DNA of 43,965 nt from an uncultured SAR86 cluster bacterium (GCA_902605935.1 CACLEI010000009.1:1-43965), one strand, 5' to 3'; shown: positions 8,326 through 16,278, counted from the first letter of the stretch. Notes: a model not told the origin generated them from the sequence alone. Translations and numbers: made by a program.

Positions 8326-8751
8326 ATGAATACACAAGAAGTTAATACTATATTAAACAAAATAATAGAGTATGAGTTAGCTGGAGTTGTCAGATATACT
8401 CACTCTGCCCTAATGGTAACAGGACCCTATAGATTGCCTATAGTGGAGTTTTTAAAAGAACAAGCTAATGAATCGCTCATGCATGCTCAGCAGGCCGGTG
8501 AATTACTTACAGGTCTAGATGGACATCCCAGTCAAAAAATTGCAAAAATTGAGGAGACGAATGATCATTCCATACAAGGTATTCTGGAAGAAAGTCTCGG
8601 GCACGAATTAAATGCTCTTAACCTCTATAAAGAGTTATTATCGGTTGTAGAGGGTAAATCAGTATATTTAGAAGAATATACTAGAGGCTTAATAGGAGAG
8701 GAAGAACAGCATCAACTTGAACTTAGAAAAATGCTCAAAGACTTTAGTTGA
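8326..8751 (+). CDS. Bacterioferritin-like ferritin family protein
   Basis: Four-helix-bundle ferritin-like protein of 141 residues, close to the proteobacterial bacterioferritin subfamily marked by LAGVVRYTH, ESLMHAQQAGE and GHP. Candidate di-iron ligands are Glu17, Glu49 and His53 on helices A and B, Glu94 on helix C, and Glu126 with His129 on helix D. Met52 lies next to His53, where classic bacterioferritins place the haem methionine, but haem binding cannot be judged. It is shorter than classic Bfr (~158). The likely role is iron storage and detoxification in the cytoplasm. It is transcribed away from the TonB receptor operon with a Fur-box match between them. Its 3' end overlaps the opposing gene by 8 bases, with no terminator. 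Confidence 0.85.
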   Translation: MNTQEVNTILNKIIEYELAGVVRYTHSALMVTGPYRLPIVEFLKEQANESLMHAQQAGELLTGLDGHPSQKIAKIEETNDHSIQGILEESLGHELNALNLYKELLSVVEGKSVYLEEYTRGLIGEEEQHQLELRKMLKDFS

Positions 8752-9130
8752 TCTTACAAAAATTTTTAAATTGATTTAAAGATACATTAATTATATTGAC
8801 ATCCTTTGGATTGAAGGTTGTTTGATATATAAAATATTCATTGTTTATAGCAATTTGTTTATATTTACTTTTCTTAATTTCAATTTTGACACTTCTGTTT
8901 AATATAAATTTTTTCCAGCAACTCTTGAAGTCTTTATTGACTTCTTCAGGTGAAATAAATGAAAGAAACGCATTGTTTCTTATTATATTATTTGAAAGAG
9001 AAGCTGCTTGAGCATCTAATTTAAAAAAATTTTGTCCTTCGTTCTTGATCCTAAACTTTGTACTAAATAATTCTTGCGAAAATAGAGAAAAACTTAAAAT
9101 TAGAATTAATAAGCTAAAAATCGTCTTCAT
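8744..9130 (-). CDS. Small exported protein, last gene of the six-gene secreted operon
   Basis: Unrecognised. I start it at ATG 9130, giving 128 residues with a clear signal peptide (MKTIFSLLILILSFSLFSQ) and probable cleavage after FSQ or SQE. Starting further upstream would put 25 unrelated residues before the signal sequence. The mature part has a helical stretch with spaced Ala (LDAQAASLSNNIIRNNAF), then a basic beta-rich region (VKIEIKKSKYKQIAINN) and two cysteines (in KSCWKK and NFCKIN) that could pair in the periplasm. The start overlaps the stop of the previous gene by 17 bases, so the two are co-translated. The helix pattern loosely recalls the LPP20-like modules suspected in sister genes, but this is weak. 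Confidence 0.65.
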   Translation of the reverse strand: MKTIFSLLILILSFSLFSQELFSTKFRIKNEGQNFFKLDAQAASLSNNIIRNNAFLSFISPEEVNKDFKSCWKKFILNRSVKIEIKKSKYKQIAINNEYFIYQTTFNPKDVNIINVSLNQFKNFCKIN

Positions 9131-10430
9131 CATCGCCACCAGAAGATCCAGAATCATATTCTTGAGGTTGAATGACTTGGTATTCAGTACTTGATCCAGA
9201 AGCATCAGGCTCTTTTTCTAAAGTTTCCTTCATACTTTTTGCAAAATTTGCATCTGAAGGACTCCAGGACACTACAACTCCTGCAACTGGTCTAGAGGTT
9301 ACAGGATGTCTTTGTACCCATCTATGAATAACTTTAGATCCTTGTAGCGTTCCATTTGCTGAAGCTCTCTGCCTTCTATCTATATTTTCTTCGGTATAAG
9401 TATCAATCATTCCATTAGCTTTTTCAGTTGTAATTTCAAAGTTATCTATTTTTTCTTGGACTTCAACATTTTCACTTCTAAACTGGATTATTGCTCTTTC
9501 TGCTTTAAGCTTTGCTGTTCTAATTGCAGCTTGTTGAGAGTTGGAAGTACTAGATTTAATTCCAGACTGAGCATAACTTAGAATAGACATATCACCATTT
9601 TCATCTCTGTCCATAAAGGTTCCAAAAGTTACCATTAAAGCATCTCCTTTTTTTACTTGATCTTTAAGTGGTTTCTTTTTTTTCTTAGGATTACTTAATA
9701 CTTTAAAATTACCTGTAGTCATAGCATCGGCATATTTAACAAAGTTCTCTGACCAAACAACCACATTACAGACATTTGTCTTATTGGAATTAGGTTTAGC
9801 ACTTAAATTAGAATAAACAACTTTCATTCCTCTTATGTTTGAAGAAGCAGTAGCCTCTATAGAATCACGAAATACATTTTGACTTAAAATACTATCAATT
9901 TCCTGTTGTAACTCTCGCTCATTTTCACCAACTTTATCTTTATTTTCTGATGAGATTGATTCATCTAATTTTTGATGAATTAATAATTTCATCTTTTGAT
10001 AAACGGATAACTCTTCGTAATTCTGAGCTTCTAGATCATTATTGGTTACAACATCTACTGGTTTGACACCTTCCTTGAAGGATTGAACGAATTCATTAGA
10101 AATTTCACTGGTTATTTGCTTAGCTTGATTTTCTGCCATATCCGTTTTTGCATTCATTTGAGCCCTAATAAATGCATTTTGAATACTATCAATATATGAA
10201 ACTTGCTGCATACTAGCTCCAGAAGATCCTATTCCTACACCTACATAAAAAGATTTACCCTTTCTAGTATTTTCTCCCTCGGACCACCCCTTGCCATCGA
10301 TATAGTCAAAACATGCTTGTCCATCTAAAGAGTATTCCTCTTGTATTTCTCCATCAGGAAATTCTTCTTCAAAAACCTCCATCGCATATAAACTACAAGG
10401 AAGTGCTAATAATATAAGTAATTTTTTCAT
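9114..10430 (-). CDS. Exported protein of unknown function with acidic-aromatic C-terminus
   Basis: Unrecognised periplasmic or surface protein. I choose ATG 10430 (438 residues), because it starts the signal peptide MKKLLILLALPCSLYA directly. A TTG at 10454 is in frame but would overlap the previous gene. The mature protein begins very acidic (MEVFEEEFPDGEIQEEY). Two regions resemble LPP20-like modules with an alternating Ala/Lys helix: YIDSIQNAFIRAQMNAKTDM around residues 75-100, and SQQAAIRTAKLKAERAI around 310-330, followed by a strand GVVVSWSP. A Lys5 run (NPKKKKKP) sits in the middle and a Ser/Gly linker near the end. The last residues, GGDDEDDF, share an acidic-plus-aromatic tail with the two genes before it. 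Role unknown, and co-function with the FlgT/CsgG-like neighbour is inferred. Confidence 0.7.
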   Translation of the reverse strand: MKKLLILLALPCSLYAMEVFEEEFPDGEIQEEYSLDGQACFDYIDGKGWSEGENTRKGKSFYVGVGIGSSGASMQQVSYIDSIQNAFIRAQMNAKTDMAENQAKQITSEISNEFVQSFKEGVKPVDVVTNNDLEAQNYEELSVYQKMKLLIHQKLDESISSENKDKVGENERELQQEIDSILSQNVFRDSIEATASSNIRGMKVVYSNLSAKPNSNKTNVCNVVVWSENFVKYADAMTTGNFKVLSNPKKKKKPLKDQVKKGDALMVTFGTFMDRDENGDMSILSYAQSGIKSSTSNSQQAAIRTAKLKAERAIIQFRSENVEVQEKIDNFEITTEKANGMIDTYTEENIDRRQRASANGTLQGSKVIHRWVQRHPVTSRPVAGVVVSWSPSDANFAKSMKETLEKEPDASGSSTEYQVIQPQEYDSGSSGGDDEDDF

Positions 10431-10447
10431 AGTATTTTTTTTAATTT

Positions 10448-11752
10448 TTACCAATCTTCATCAAATTTTTTCTTTTGTTCAGCTCTTTTTTTCTCAATCT
10501 TAATCTTTTGTTGTTCTTTGTTAAATTCATCAGTTAAAGGTCGAACTAATATCATTTTTGGTTTAAAAATTTCTTCTAGGTTGTCTTTAGTTGTATTTAT
10601 TATGTTTCCATAGGCTTGTTTAGGTGTGACAGAAGTTATCTTTATCAAGCCAATAACCTCTTCAGACCTTCCTAAACTTTCCTTTGTATAGCTATCTATA
10701 ATCTTGTCTCCTCGTAAAATCAACTGCATTTGTTGACCTCTTGAAATAGACTCTCCCCCTTGGCCTAGAATAACAACATTCCCTTTTATAGATTCAACCA
10801 ATATCGGAAAAATTGCGTTGAGGATTGTTTCACCTATCTTTTTTGATCCAAGATTTAAAGTTGAGTACATTATTTCAGTAGGAGAATTTTGATTTGTAAT
10901 CCCTATTTTTTTGAGTTCAGAATTAGAAATATTTACAGTTGCATTACTTGAAAATTTAACTTGCGAAGTAGGCACATCAATTATTCTATAAGATACCTGA
11001 ACCACGCCTTGAATTTCTTGAAAAGTCATATAATTAGTTCTCATACTTCTAACTACTTCTTTAATCTGAGCAGTAGTTATTGTTCCGACTAAAATATAAT
11101 CCGAAAAAAGTTCTTGGCCTAATTTAGCTAATTCTTGTGAGGGAACATCTCCGGATAGCATTTTTTTCTCTGAACTTCTTTCTTGAATATAATCTCTATC
11201 TAGTACAGTGAATTTTCTTGATTGAACCAAGAAGTTGGATAAACCTCTAGAAAGCTCTTGAGCAGCAAAATCAGGATTAGTTTCTGCACCCATCATCATG
11301 CAGCAATCTCCTCTAGCTTGAAATGGAAGAACAGCTATCCTCTTTCTTTTGGCAGATTTTGAAACTTTATACTTAGCAATAATTGCGCTGACTCTTACCA
11401 CCCAAAGGGAAGAATCAGACATTTTATTTTTAGATAAAATATCATAACTCTTTATTTGACCTTTCGACTTAGATTGAATTTCATCTTGATATTCTTGTGA
11501 AGAAAAATAATTTGAATCATTATTTTTTTGCTCTGATACTTCTATAGTTTTCAGAAAAGAAGAGCTCTCCATACTTTTACCATTAACTCTCTCAATGGCT
11601 TGTATCAGAGCTGAATCAATTGCTTCCTTGACTGATACTCCAGTACTTTCTATCTCGATTTTTACATACTCTAAACTTGATCCAACAACATATTGAGCAG
11701 ATATAAGTCCACAAAAGAGTATAGTTAAAAGTTTGCTCCTAATGTTGATCAT
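10448..11752 (-). CDS. FlgT/CsgG-like exported protein
   Basis: Protein of 434 residues with a signal peptide (cleavage near VVGSS, residue ~25) and three apparent parts. Part one is an N-terminal LPP20-like module (EYVKIEIESTGVSVKEAIDS, about 27-60). Part two is a CsgG/TolB-N-like core from RKRIAVLPFQ (~135) through LSRGLSNFLVQSRKFTVLDR to DYILVGTI. Part three is a C-terminal beta domain (GGESISRGQQMQLI, then GLIKITSVTPKQAYGNI), as in the C-terminal domain of the flagellar H-ring protein FlgT. There is no lipobox, unlike CsgG. The tail is strongly charged and ends KKKFDEDW. It starts at the TAATG junction with the preceding gene. No flagellar or curli gene is visible nearby, so the role may be a different envelope assembly. 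The family call is moderate and the function unknown. Confidence 0.7.
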   Translation of the reverse strand: MINIRSKLLTILFCGLISAQYVVGSSLEYVKIEIESTGVSVKEAIDSALIQAIERVNGKSMESSSFLKTIEVSEQKNNDSNYFSSQEYQDEIQSKSKGQIKSYDILSKNKMSDSSLWVVRVSAIIAKYKVSKSAKRKRIAVLPFQARGDCCMMMGAETNPDFAAQELSRGLSNFLVQSRKFTVLDRDYIQERSSEKKMLSGDVPSQELAKLGQELFSDYILVGTITTAQIKEVVRSMRTNYMTFQEIQGVVQVSYRIIDVPTSQVKFSSNATVNISNSELKKIGITNQNSPTEIMYSTLNLGSKKIGETILNAIFPILVESIKGNVVILGQGGESISRGQQMQLILRGDKIIDSYTKESLGRSEEVIGLIKITSVTPKQAYGNIINTTKDNLEEIFKPKMILVRPLTDEFNKEQQKIKIEKKRAEQKKKFDEDW

Positions 11753-12435
11753 TAGAATTCATCGGCTGGCATTTCTTTTTCTGCGTTAGATGTATCCATT
11801 TTCTGAGACTTAGCAAATGAAAACACGCCTTTAGATGACGTACCTAGAGTTTTTAAGAAATCAGGTATTGCTTTAGCTATTTTCATACCTCCAGCTAACG
11901 ATTTCCTTAATTTATTAAGTTTCATTGGATTTCTTAAAGATTTCATTTCACCTTGAGCAGCATCAATCCAAGATTTTGCTTGATCTGAAACTTTTACAGT
12001 TAAAGCGACGCCTTGTGCATATGGCAAGAGCCCTTTTACATATTCTTGTTTTGCTTCAGCGCTCAATTCTCCTGCTTTAGATTCTGCTTCAGCCCCCGCT
12101 TTTCTTGCACTGGCAGTAGTCTCCAAGGCTGAATTTAAATCAACATCACCATCTGAAGAAAGTGTATCAGCTCGACTCTCAGCTGCAGCTGCCGCTTCGG
12201 AATTTCCCAAAGCTTTTTGAAAATGTGATTCGGCTTTATTCAAATTAGCTAGGGCCTCTCGCATTGTTGCTTCAAGATTTGCTTGTGCCGATGGCAAATC
12301 AACAGCAGGACTATCATCTGAACCGCCTCCAAAGCCAGGTAATTTAGGAACTTCTGGTAACGCAACACTCATAATCGAAAATGAAAACAAAAATGTTGTA
12401 ATAAAAGTAAACAATTTGATATTTAAAATTTTCAT
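11752..12435 (-). CDS. Exported Ala-rich helical protein of unknown function
   Basis: Unrecognised, 227 residues. A signal peptide (about 1-26, ending SVALP) is followed by a Pro/Gly-rich linker (PEVPKLPGFGGGSDD). A long Ala/Glu-rich helical region of about 45-150 is likely coiled coil (ANLNKAESHFQKALGNSEAAAAAESRA and similar repeats of A, E and K). A basic amphipathic stretch follows around 160-205 (MKLNKLRKSLAGGMKIAKAI). The C-terminus is acidic and ends MPADEF, like the tails of the next two proteins. It is 14 bases after the preceding gene and overlaps the next start by one base (TAATG). A structural or scaffolding role in the periplasm is plausible but not shown by the sequence. Confidence 0.65.
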   Translation of the reverse strand: MKILNIKLFTFITTFLFSFSIMSVALPEVPKLPGFGGGSDDSPAVDLPSAQANLEATMREALANLNKAESHFQKALGNSEAAAAAESRADTLSSDGDVDLNSALETTASARKAGAEAESKAGELSAEAKQEYVKGLLPYAQGVALTVKVSDQAKSWIDAAQGEMKSLRNPMKLNKLRKSLAGGMKIAKAIPDFLKTLGTSSKGVFSFAKSQKMDTSNAEKEMPADEF

Positions 12436-12449
12436 GTTTTCTCCTTTTT

Positions 12450-13562
12450 TTAAATTTTATTAATTAATTCATCTATGGCCATATCTGCAGCTAAATTTAA
12501 TGCTTGATTTTCAGCCAGCCTCTCATCAGCCCCCAAACCTGTCCTTGCAATTGGCCCAACAAACGCAAGTATTTCTTCAAATCCATCATCAACCCAAACT
12601 AACTGTGCGTTAATGTAAACATCTACAGCGGTAAGTCCAGTGTCAGGGTCAATTCTGGGAGGCCCTGCATCCATAGTACCAAGCAAAAAATGTTCTACCC
12701 TTCCAGAGATTGCTGGATGATCAAATCCTGCTACTAATGTAACGAAAGAGTTACTGGATATATTTGACTCTCCATTGCTAGTATTTCCTATAAATTCTTG
12801 CCTGATAGTATCAAAGAGTCCATCATTTCCAGTTCTAGTATCAATAGACGCACCTAACATAGGTCTAGTTTGTATTCTTTTTAAAGAATTAGCGATAGCA
12901 TTATCAACTCCGGCTTGATTATCACTTAGAAGATATTCTCGCTGTTCAGATTTCTTTACAGCACTGCCACCTGTAGTGATTTTTGATCTCTCAGTTGTTT
13001 GCCCAGAGAAACTAACAGAAGTGTCATCAGAATAGCTACTTTCATCTGAATCAATCATCGTAATCTTTTCGCTTTGTGTTGTATTTTTAGTATCAAAGCT
13101 TTTAGCTGAGGATACTTTTCTGGCAACTATGTAATAGGCAACTCTTTTACCTTTTAGTGCTGAAGAGGCTCCTGTTGAACTGTTATATTGTGCTAAAGTT
13201 ACATCCACCATAGTTGAGTTGATTGAAGCTTTAATGGCTACTGTATAAACTCTTCTACTTTTAGAACAATCAGTCTCTAAAATGGCATATTCAGTTATAT
13301 ACTTATCAAGCTCTGAAACAAAGCTTCTGCTGTTAGCCATGTAGTTGCTCATCTTTTCCGCACTAAACTTGCCAGTATATTTATCCCAAGCCGCCTTTTT
13401 TGCTTTTTCAATGGCCTTAAAATGATCATCTTTGCTCCTTGGCCTATTATCTTTACATTTTCCATTAAACTCGACTGTGCCTACACCGGTTGAATAGGTA
13501 GTTGCAGAATTTATTGAAAAAGGCATTAAAAGTATTGCTATAAAAAGGGGTAATAATTTCAT
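12450..13562 (-). CDS. Exported protein with LPP20/FlgT-N-like module, unknown function
   Basis: Protein of 370 residues with a signal peptide (MKLLPLFIAILLMPFSINSA, cleavage about residue 20). The first mature region (YSTGVGTVEFNGKC, then AIEKAKKAAWDKYTGKFSAE) has the strand-then-helix pattern of LPP20/FlgT N-terminal modules. Cys residues in NGKCKDN and ETDCSKS could form a disulfide. A Ser/Thr-rich low-complexity segment (about 165-215) links to a second domain (about 240-370), with FVTLVAGFDHPA, an INAQLVWVDDG strand and a final helix, GADERLAENQALNLAADMAI. The latter again looks like the repeated Ala helix of the operon. It is followed after 14 bases by the Ala-rich helical gene. Family assignment is tentative, but export is well supported. 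Confidence 0.65.
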   Translation of the reverse strand: MKLLPLFIAILLMPFSINSATTYSTGVGTVEFNGKCKDNRPRSKDDHFKAIEKAKKAAWDKYTGKFSAEKMSNYMANSRSFVSELDKYITEYAILETDCSKSRRVYTVAIKASINSTMVDVTLAQYNSSTGASSALKGKRVAYYIVARKVSSAKSFDTKNTTQSEKITMIDSDESSYSDDTSVSFSGQTTERSKITTGGSAVKKSEQREYLLSDNQAGVDNAIANSLKRIQTRPMLGASIDTRTGNDGLFDTIRQEFIGNTSNGESNISSNSFVTLVAGFDHPAISGRVEHFLLGTMDAGPPRIDPDTGLTAVDVYINAQLVWVDDGFEEILAFVGPIARTGLGADERLAENQALNLAADMAIDELINKI

Positions 13563-13594
13563 AATTTTTTCTCTCTATTTCTATTTAATCTTAA

Positions 13595-14839
13595 TTATTT
13601 GACTTGTTCTAGTGTTTCCTTGATGTATTCAAAATACCTTTTTCCTTCCTTGTATTTCATATTGGTTTGCTGAGGGATCCATTTTCTTTCGGTTTTCTCT
13701 ATTTGCTTAGCATACTCTTTAACTAATTCTTTTATAGAATTATCAAATTCTCTCCAATCGTTTATAAAGTCTCCTTTTACAGTTTCTAAAACATAACCAT
13801 TTTTGACCTTTGAACTTTGTTTAGAAATTAAGCCACCAAAATCCATAGTTATATATGAACCGTACACCCAGGCTTCCCTTTTAGGCGTTTCATCCATCAA
13901 AGATTTAGCAAATCCTCTTATAGCAATATCAAACGAATAATCTAATTCAGGTAAAGTTAAGTCAATAGCAGTTCCATCAGAATATTTAAGTTGTACCTTG
14001 CCTCCCACAGAGCCGGCAAAGGGAACTACTAAAGGAACGCTAAGAGTTGAAGATATAGTTTTTGCAATATATTGTGAAATCCAGTCCTTATAACTTTGTT
14101 CATCAAAACCACTTTCATTAGTAAAAAAAGGATGAGATATAAAATCTTCCTTTCCTGACAATATTGCTCTAGCTCTATCGGTTATAGAAATATTTCCTAT
14201 ACCTGCAAATCTAATATTTTTCTTTTCAGATATTCCAAGGTTGGATACAACGTAACCTATTTCTTTCATTAAACCATTGCCTGAATTTATAAGGGTTATG
14301 TTGTTACAGTTATTTTGTACTTCCGCTTTTGAATAATTCTCATCTGTTTCAAGTCCCAGAAATATCTGACAAAATCTAAATTTGTCTCTTTCTTTATCTC
14401 TTTTTTCTGTAGTGCAGCTAGAAACATCTTGTTCAACGTAATTCCTGCTTCTTCCTACAGGATGAGTTTGCAGAACATTCATTCCTTCGAGTTCAAATAG
14501 AATTACTTGGGCAGTTATTGTGTATTGCCACAGACAAACATCACCTAACTTTCCGCCAGTTATTCGCTCTTTATCAAAAGCAACAACTATACTCTTAGTC
14601 TGACCCGTAGAAGCTAGTCCTCTAGGTGACAATAAATATGGTTTGTCCATGGCTTCAACAAGTTGATATTGCATAGGGGCCATTTTTTCCTTCAGTGCAT
14701 TAAAATTAGGAAATAAATCTTTATCCTTTGATTTAGCACTTATAGTGTAACCTCCCCAAGTTATAGTTTCTTCTGAATAAATGTCGATGCTCAAGAATAG
14801 GAAAAAACTCAAAAAAATTTTGGCAGTAAGAGAGCGCAT
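13595..14839 (-). CDS. Exported protein of unknown function, first gene of the six-gene secreted operon
   Basis: Unrecognised, 414 residues. The signal peptide MRSLTAKIFLSFFLFLSIDIYSEE is cleaved near residue 22. The mature protein is a mix of strands and short helices with cysteines in DVCLWQY, SSCTTEK, RFCQIF and NNCNNI, an even number that suits periplasmic disulfides. A strand-rich middle (PLVVPFAGSVGGKVQLKYSDG) leads to a helical C-terminus rich in Lys and Glu. An in-frame stop lies only 9 bases or so upstream of ATG 14839, which is therefore the only reasonable start, yet no Shine-Dalgarno sequence precedes it. An AGGAG at 14874-14878 instead serves an out-of-frame ATG at 14867. The next gene starts 32 bases downstream. 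No function can be proposed beyond membership in this operon. Confidence 0.65.
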   Translation of the reverse strand: MRSLTAKIFLSFFLFLSIDIYSEETITWGGYTISAKSKDKDLFPNFNALKEKMAPMQYQLVEAMDKPYLLSPRGLASTGQTKSIVVAFDKERITGGKLGDVCLWQYTITAQVILFELEGMNVLQTHPVGRSRNYVEQDVSSCTTEKRDKERDKFRFCQIFLGLETDENYSKAEVQNNCNNITLINSGNGLMKEIGYVVSNLGISEKKNIRFAGIGNISITDRARAILSGKEDFISHPFFTNESGFDEQSYKDWISQYIAKTISSTLSVPLVVPFAGSVGGKVQLKYSDGTAIDLTLPELDYSFDIAIRGFAKSLMDETPKREAWVYGSYITMDFGGLISKQSSKVKNGYVLETVKGDFINDWREFDNSIKELVKEYAKQIEKTERKWIPQQTNMKYKEGKRYFEYIKETLEQVK

Positions 14840-14965
14840 AGCAATTATTTATATCACTAAAATGCATTTAGATCTCCTACTTTAGTAATAATTGAATAGA
14901 ATTTTGGAAGGAGAAGAGAATTAAATACTATATGAATTTACTTAATTTTATAAACACATCTTTTT
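14840..14965 (-). promoter_or_regulatory. Upstream region of the secreted-protein operon
   Basis: These 126 bases separate the DUF2805 stop from the first secreted-protein gene on the same strand. I see no hairpin terminator and no convincing -35/-10 pair. TATAGT preceded by TTTATA at 16 bases is a weak option. A good ribosome site, AGGAG (14874-14878), precedes ATG 14867, which opens a short 44-codon frame running out of phase into the first gene. It may be chance or a leader peptide. Confidence 0.3.
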
Positions 14966-15202
14966 TTATCTCTTATTAGGAGATTTATGCCTACCGAAGG
15001 TAAAATTTCTTTTTGTAATGTGTTTAGTCTTTCTTCCAGTCACCCTCTTTCTCCAAAGCTTGTATGAAGAAAGTTTAAGTTGAGCTTTCATTAGGCCTTT
15101 AACTTCTTTTTCACTTAATCCATAGGCATCATAGATAGCATCAAAAGGAGTTCTATCTTCCCAAGCCATTTCTATAATTCTTGATATGTCACTTTTGTTC
15201 AT
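14966..15202 (-). CDS. DUF2805 / TIGR03643 family protein
   Basis: Small protein of 78 residues with the signature of the TIGR03643 (DUF2805) family: an N-terminal IIEMAWEDRTPFDAI, a helix-turn-helix-like LSEKEVKGLMKAQLK, then SSYKLWRKRVTGRKTKH, and a basic C-terminus rich in Lys and Arg. Family function is not established. The Trp-Arg-Lys-Arg core and basic tail would suit nucleic-acid binding, which is inference. It overlaps the preceding NAD(P)-binding gene by 14 bases and so should be translated from the same mRNA as that gene and the VOC gene. No membrane segment or export signal. Confidence 0.85.
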   Translation of the reverse strand: MNKSDISRIIEMAWEDRTPFDAIYDAYGLSEKEVKGLMKAQLKLSSYKLWRKRVTGRKTKHITKRNFTFGRHKSPNKR

Positions 15203-15839
15203 GAATAATTATTTCAGAGGTGCTTTTGTTAGATTCATAGGAATTAAGAAGATCCTGCGCAACAACCTGAGCAGGGATGTTTTTGTATTTCCTCAATATA
15301 CTTATATAAAGTGGTGAGAAGAAATTACCAAAAAATTCAATGAGCCTGACAAAGACGTCCACCCTACTTTCATCTCGAGGTCCTAAAAGATGTCCTGGTC
15401 TTGCAAAAAAAATTGAATTAAAGCCGATTGCTCTTACTTCATCTTCCATCATTCCTTTAATTTTTAGATAGTAATTTAGTGAAGAGCTATTTGCTCCAAC
15501 AGCTGAAATGATAAGAACATTCGAAATGCCAGCTTGAGAAGCCTTTTTGCAGATCTCGGTAACTAGATCTAAATCTACTCTCTTAAATTCTTTTTTTATA
15601 TTGAGTTTCATATAAATCAGCTCTAAAAAATCTAAAGGGTAACCAATACATATAACTAAAGACTTGGCACTTGGTAGATTAGGTAAATTTTCTGAATCAA
15701 ATAGAGTTTGATTCTCTATCGCCTCAGCAGTTAAAACTTCTCTTACAAATAAATGATATTTAAGGTTTCTATTCTTTACCTCATCAAGAAAATATCCGCC
15801 TGTAAGACCTGTTGAACCGAAAATTAGGAAATCATTCAT
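15189..15839 (-). CDS. NAD(P)-binding Rossmann protein, HTATIP2/NmrA-like atypical SDR
   Basis: Atypical short-chain dehydrogenase of 216 residues. The nucleotide-binding loop is FGSTGLTGGY at residues 7-16, close to the GxxGxxG of HTATIP2/YwnB-type proteins. The middle has VLIISAVGANSSSLNYYLKIKG, where Ser and the YYLKIK (Tyr-x3-Lys) motif match the SDR catalytic arrangement. FFARPGHLLGPR is the conserved strand of this subgroup. Cytoplasmic, with no export signal. The substrate is unknown, and some members are sensors rather than enzymes. The start overlaps the VOC gene by 8 bases and the end overlaps the DUF2805 gene by 14, forming a tight three-gene unit. Confidence 0.8.
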   Translation of the reverse strand: MNDFLIFGSTGLTGGYFLDEVKNRNLKYHLFVREVLTAEAIENQTLFDSENLPNLPSAKSLVICIGYPLDFLELIYMKLNIKKEFKRVDLDLVTEICKKASQAGISNVLIISAVGANSSSLNYYLKIKGMMEDEVRAIGFNSIFFARPGHLLGPRDESRVDVFVRLIEFFGNFFSPLYISILRKYKNIPAQVVAQDLLNSYESNKSTSEIIIHEQK

Positions 15840-16134
15840 TATCGAGGAGTTTAATCATCTCAATATTATTTCCATCAATATCTTTAATGTAAACAGAAGC
15901 AGTACCATCTCGGTGTTTTGTTAATTCTCCATAAGAGGATGCCTCATCAGATTCAATAGCAAAATGAAAAGGATGTTGCTCTGGAATGACCAATGCAAGA
16001 CTGGTATTTTCAAAATCGATCATCGCCCAAGTTTCGTCTTGATAAGAAACTTGAATATCAAAATTCTCCTTGTACCAATCCACCGATTTACCGATATCTT
16101 CTACTTGAATAGCTAAGTGATGTATTTTATCCAT
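15832..16134 (-). CDS. VOC (glyoxalase/bleomycin-resistance fold) protein
   Basis: Single-module vicinal-oxygen-chelate protein of 100 residues, about half to two-thirds the length of a two-module enzyme, so it would act as a dimer. The first module strand is KIHHLAIQVEDIGKSVDWYK with the metal His, and the last strand is SVYIKDIDGNNIEMIKL with the terminal Glu ligand typical of VOC metal sites. The substrate cannot be inferred. It begins only 26 bases after the 3' end of tRNA-Ser with no terminator between, so read-through from the tRNA promoter is likely. It is the first of three overlapping genes. Confidence 0.82.
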   Translation of the reverse strand: MDKIHHLAIQVEDIGKSVDWYKENFDIQVSYQDETWAMIDFENTSLALVIPEQHPFHFAIESDEASSYGELTKHRDGTASVYIKDIDGNNIEMIKLLDNE

Positions 16135-16160
16135 ATATATACTACTAATACGGGCGCTGA

Positions 16161-16252
16161 TGGCGGATAGTGAGGGATTCGAACCCCCGAAGGGTTTGAC
16201 CCCTTGCCGGTTTTCAAGACCGGTGCATTCAACCAGACTCTGCCAACTATCC
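16161..16252 (-). tRNA. serT: tRNA-Ser(UGA)
   Basis: A 92-base class II tRNA on the minus strand. The acceptor stem is GGATAGT paired with ACTATCC, followed by discriminator G and an encoded CCA (16163-16161). The anticodon stem is CCGGT/ACCGG with loop CTTGAAA, and the anticodon TGA is at 16216-16214. The T-loop GTTCGAATC and a long variable arm (a stem around AAGGGGT/ACCCTT) fit serine tRNA. The anticodon-arm sequence is like that of E. coli serT. It reads UCA and other UCN codons. Confidence 0.97.
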
Positions 16253-16278
16253 TATAGAACATTGTCTAACCGGAGCGC

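Noticed and set aside
8744-9205. Longer version of the last secreted gene starting at 9205
   Set aside because: It would place 25 residues before a clear signal peptide and overlap the previous gene by 92 bases. ATG 9130 explains both.
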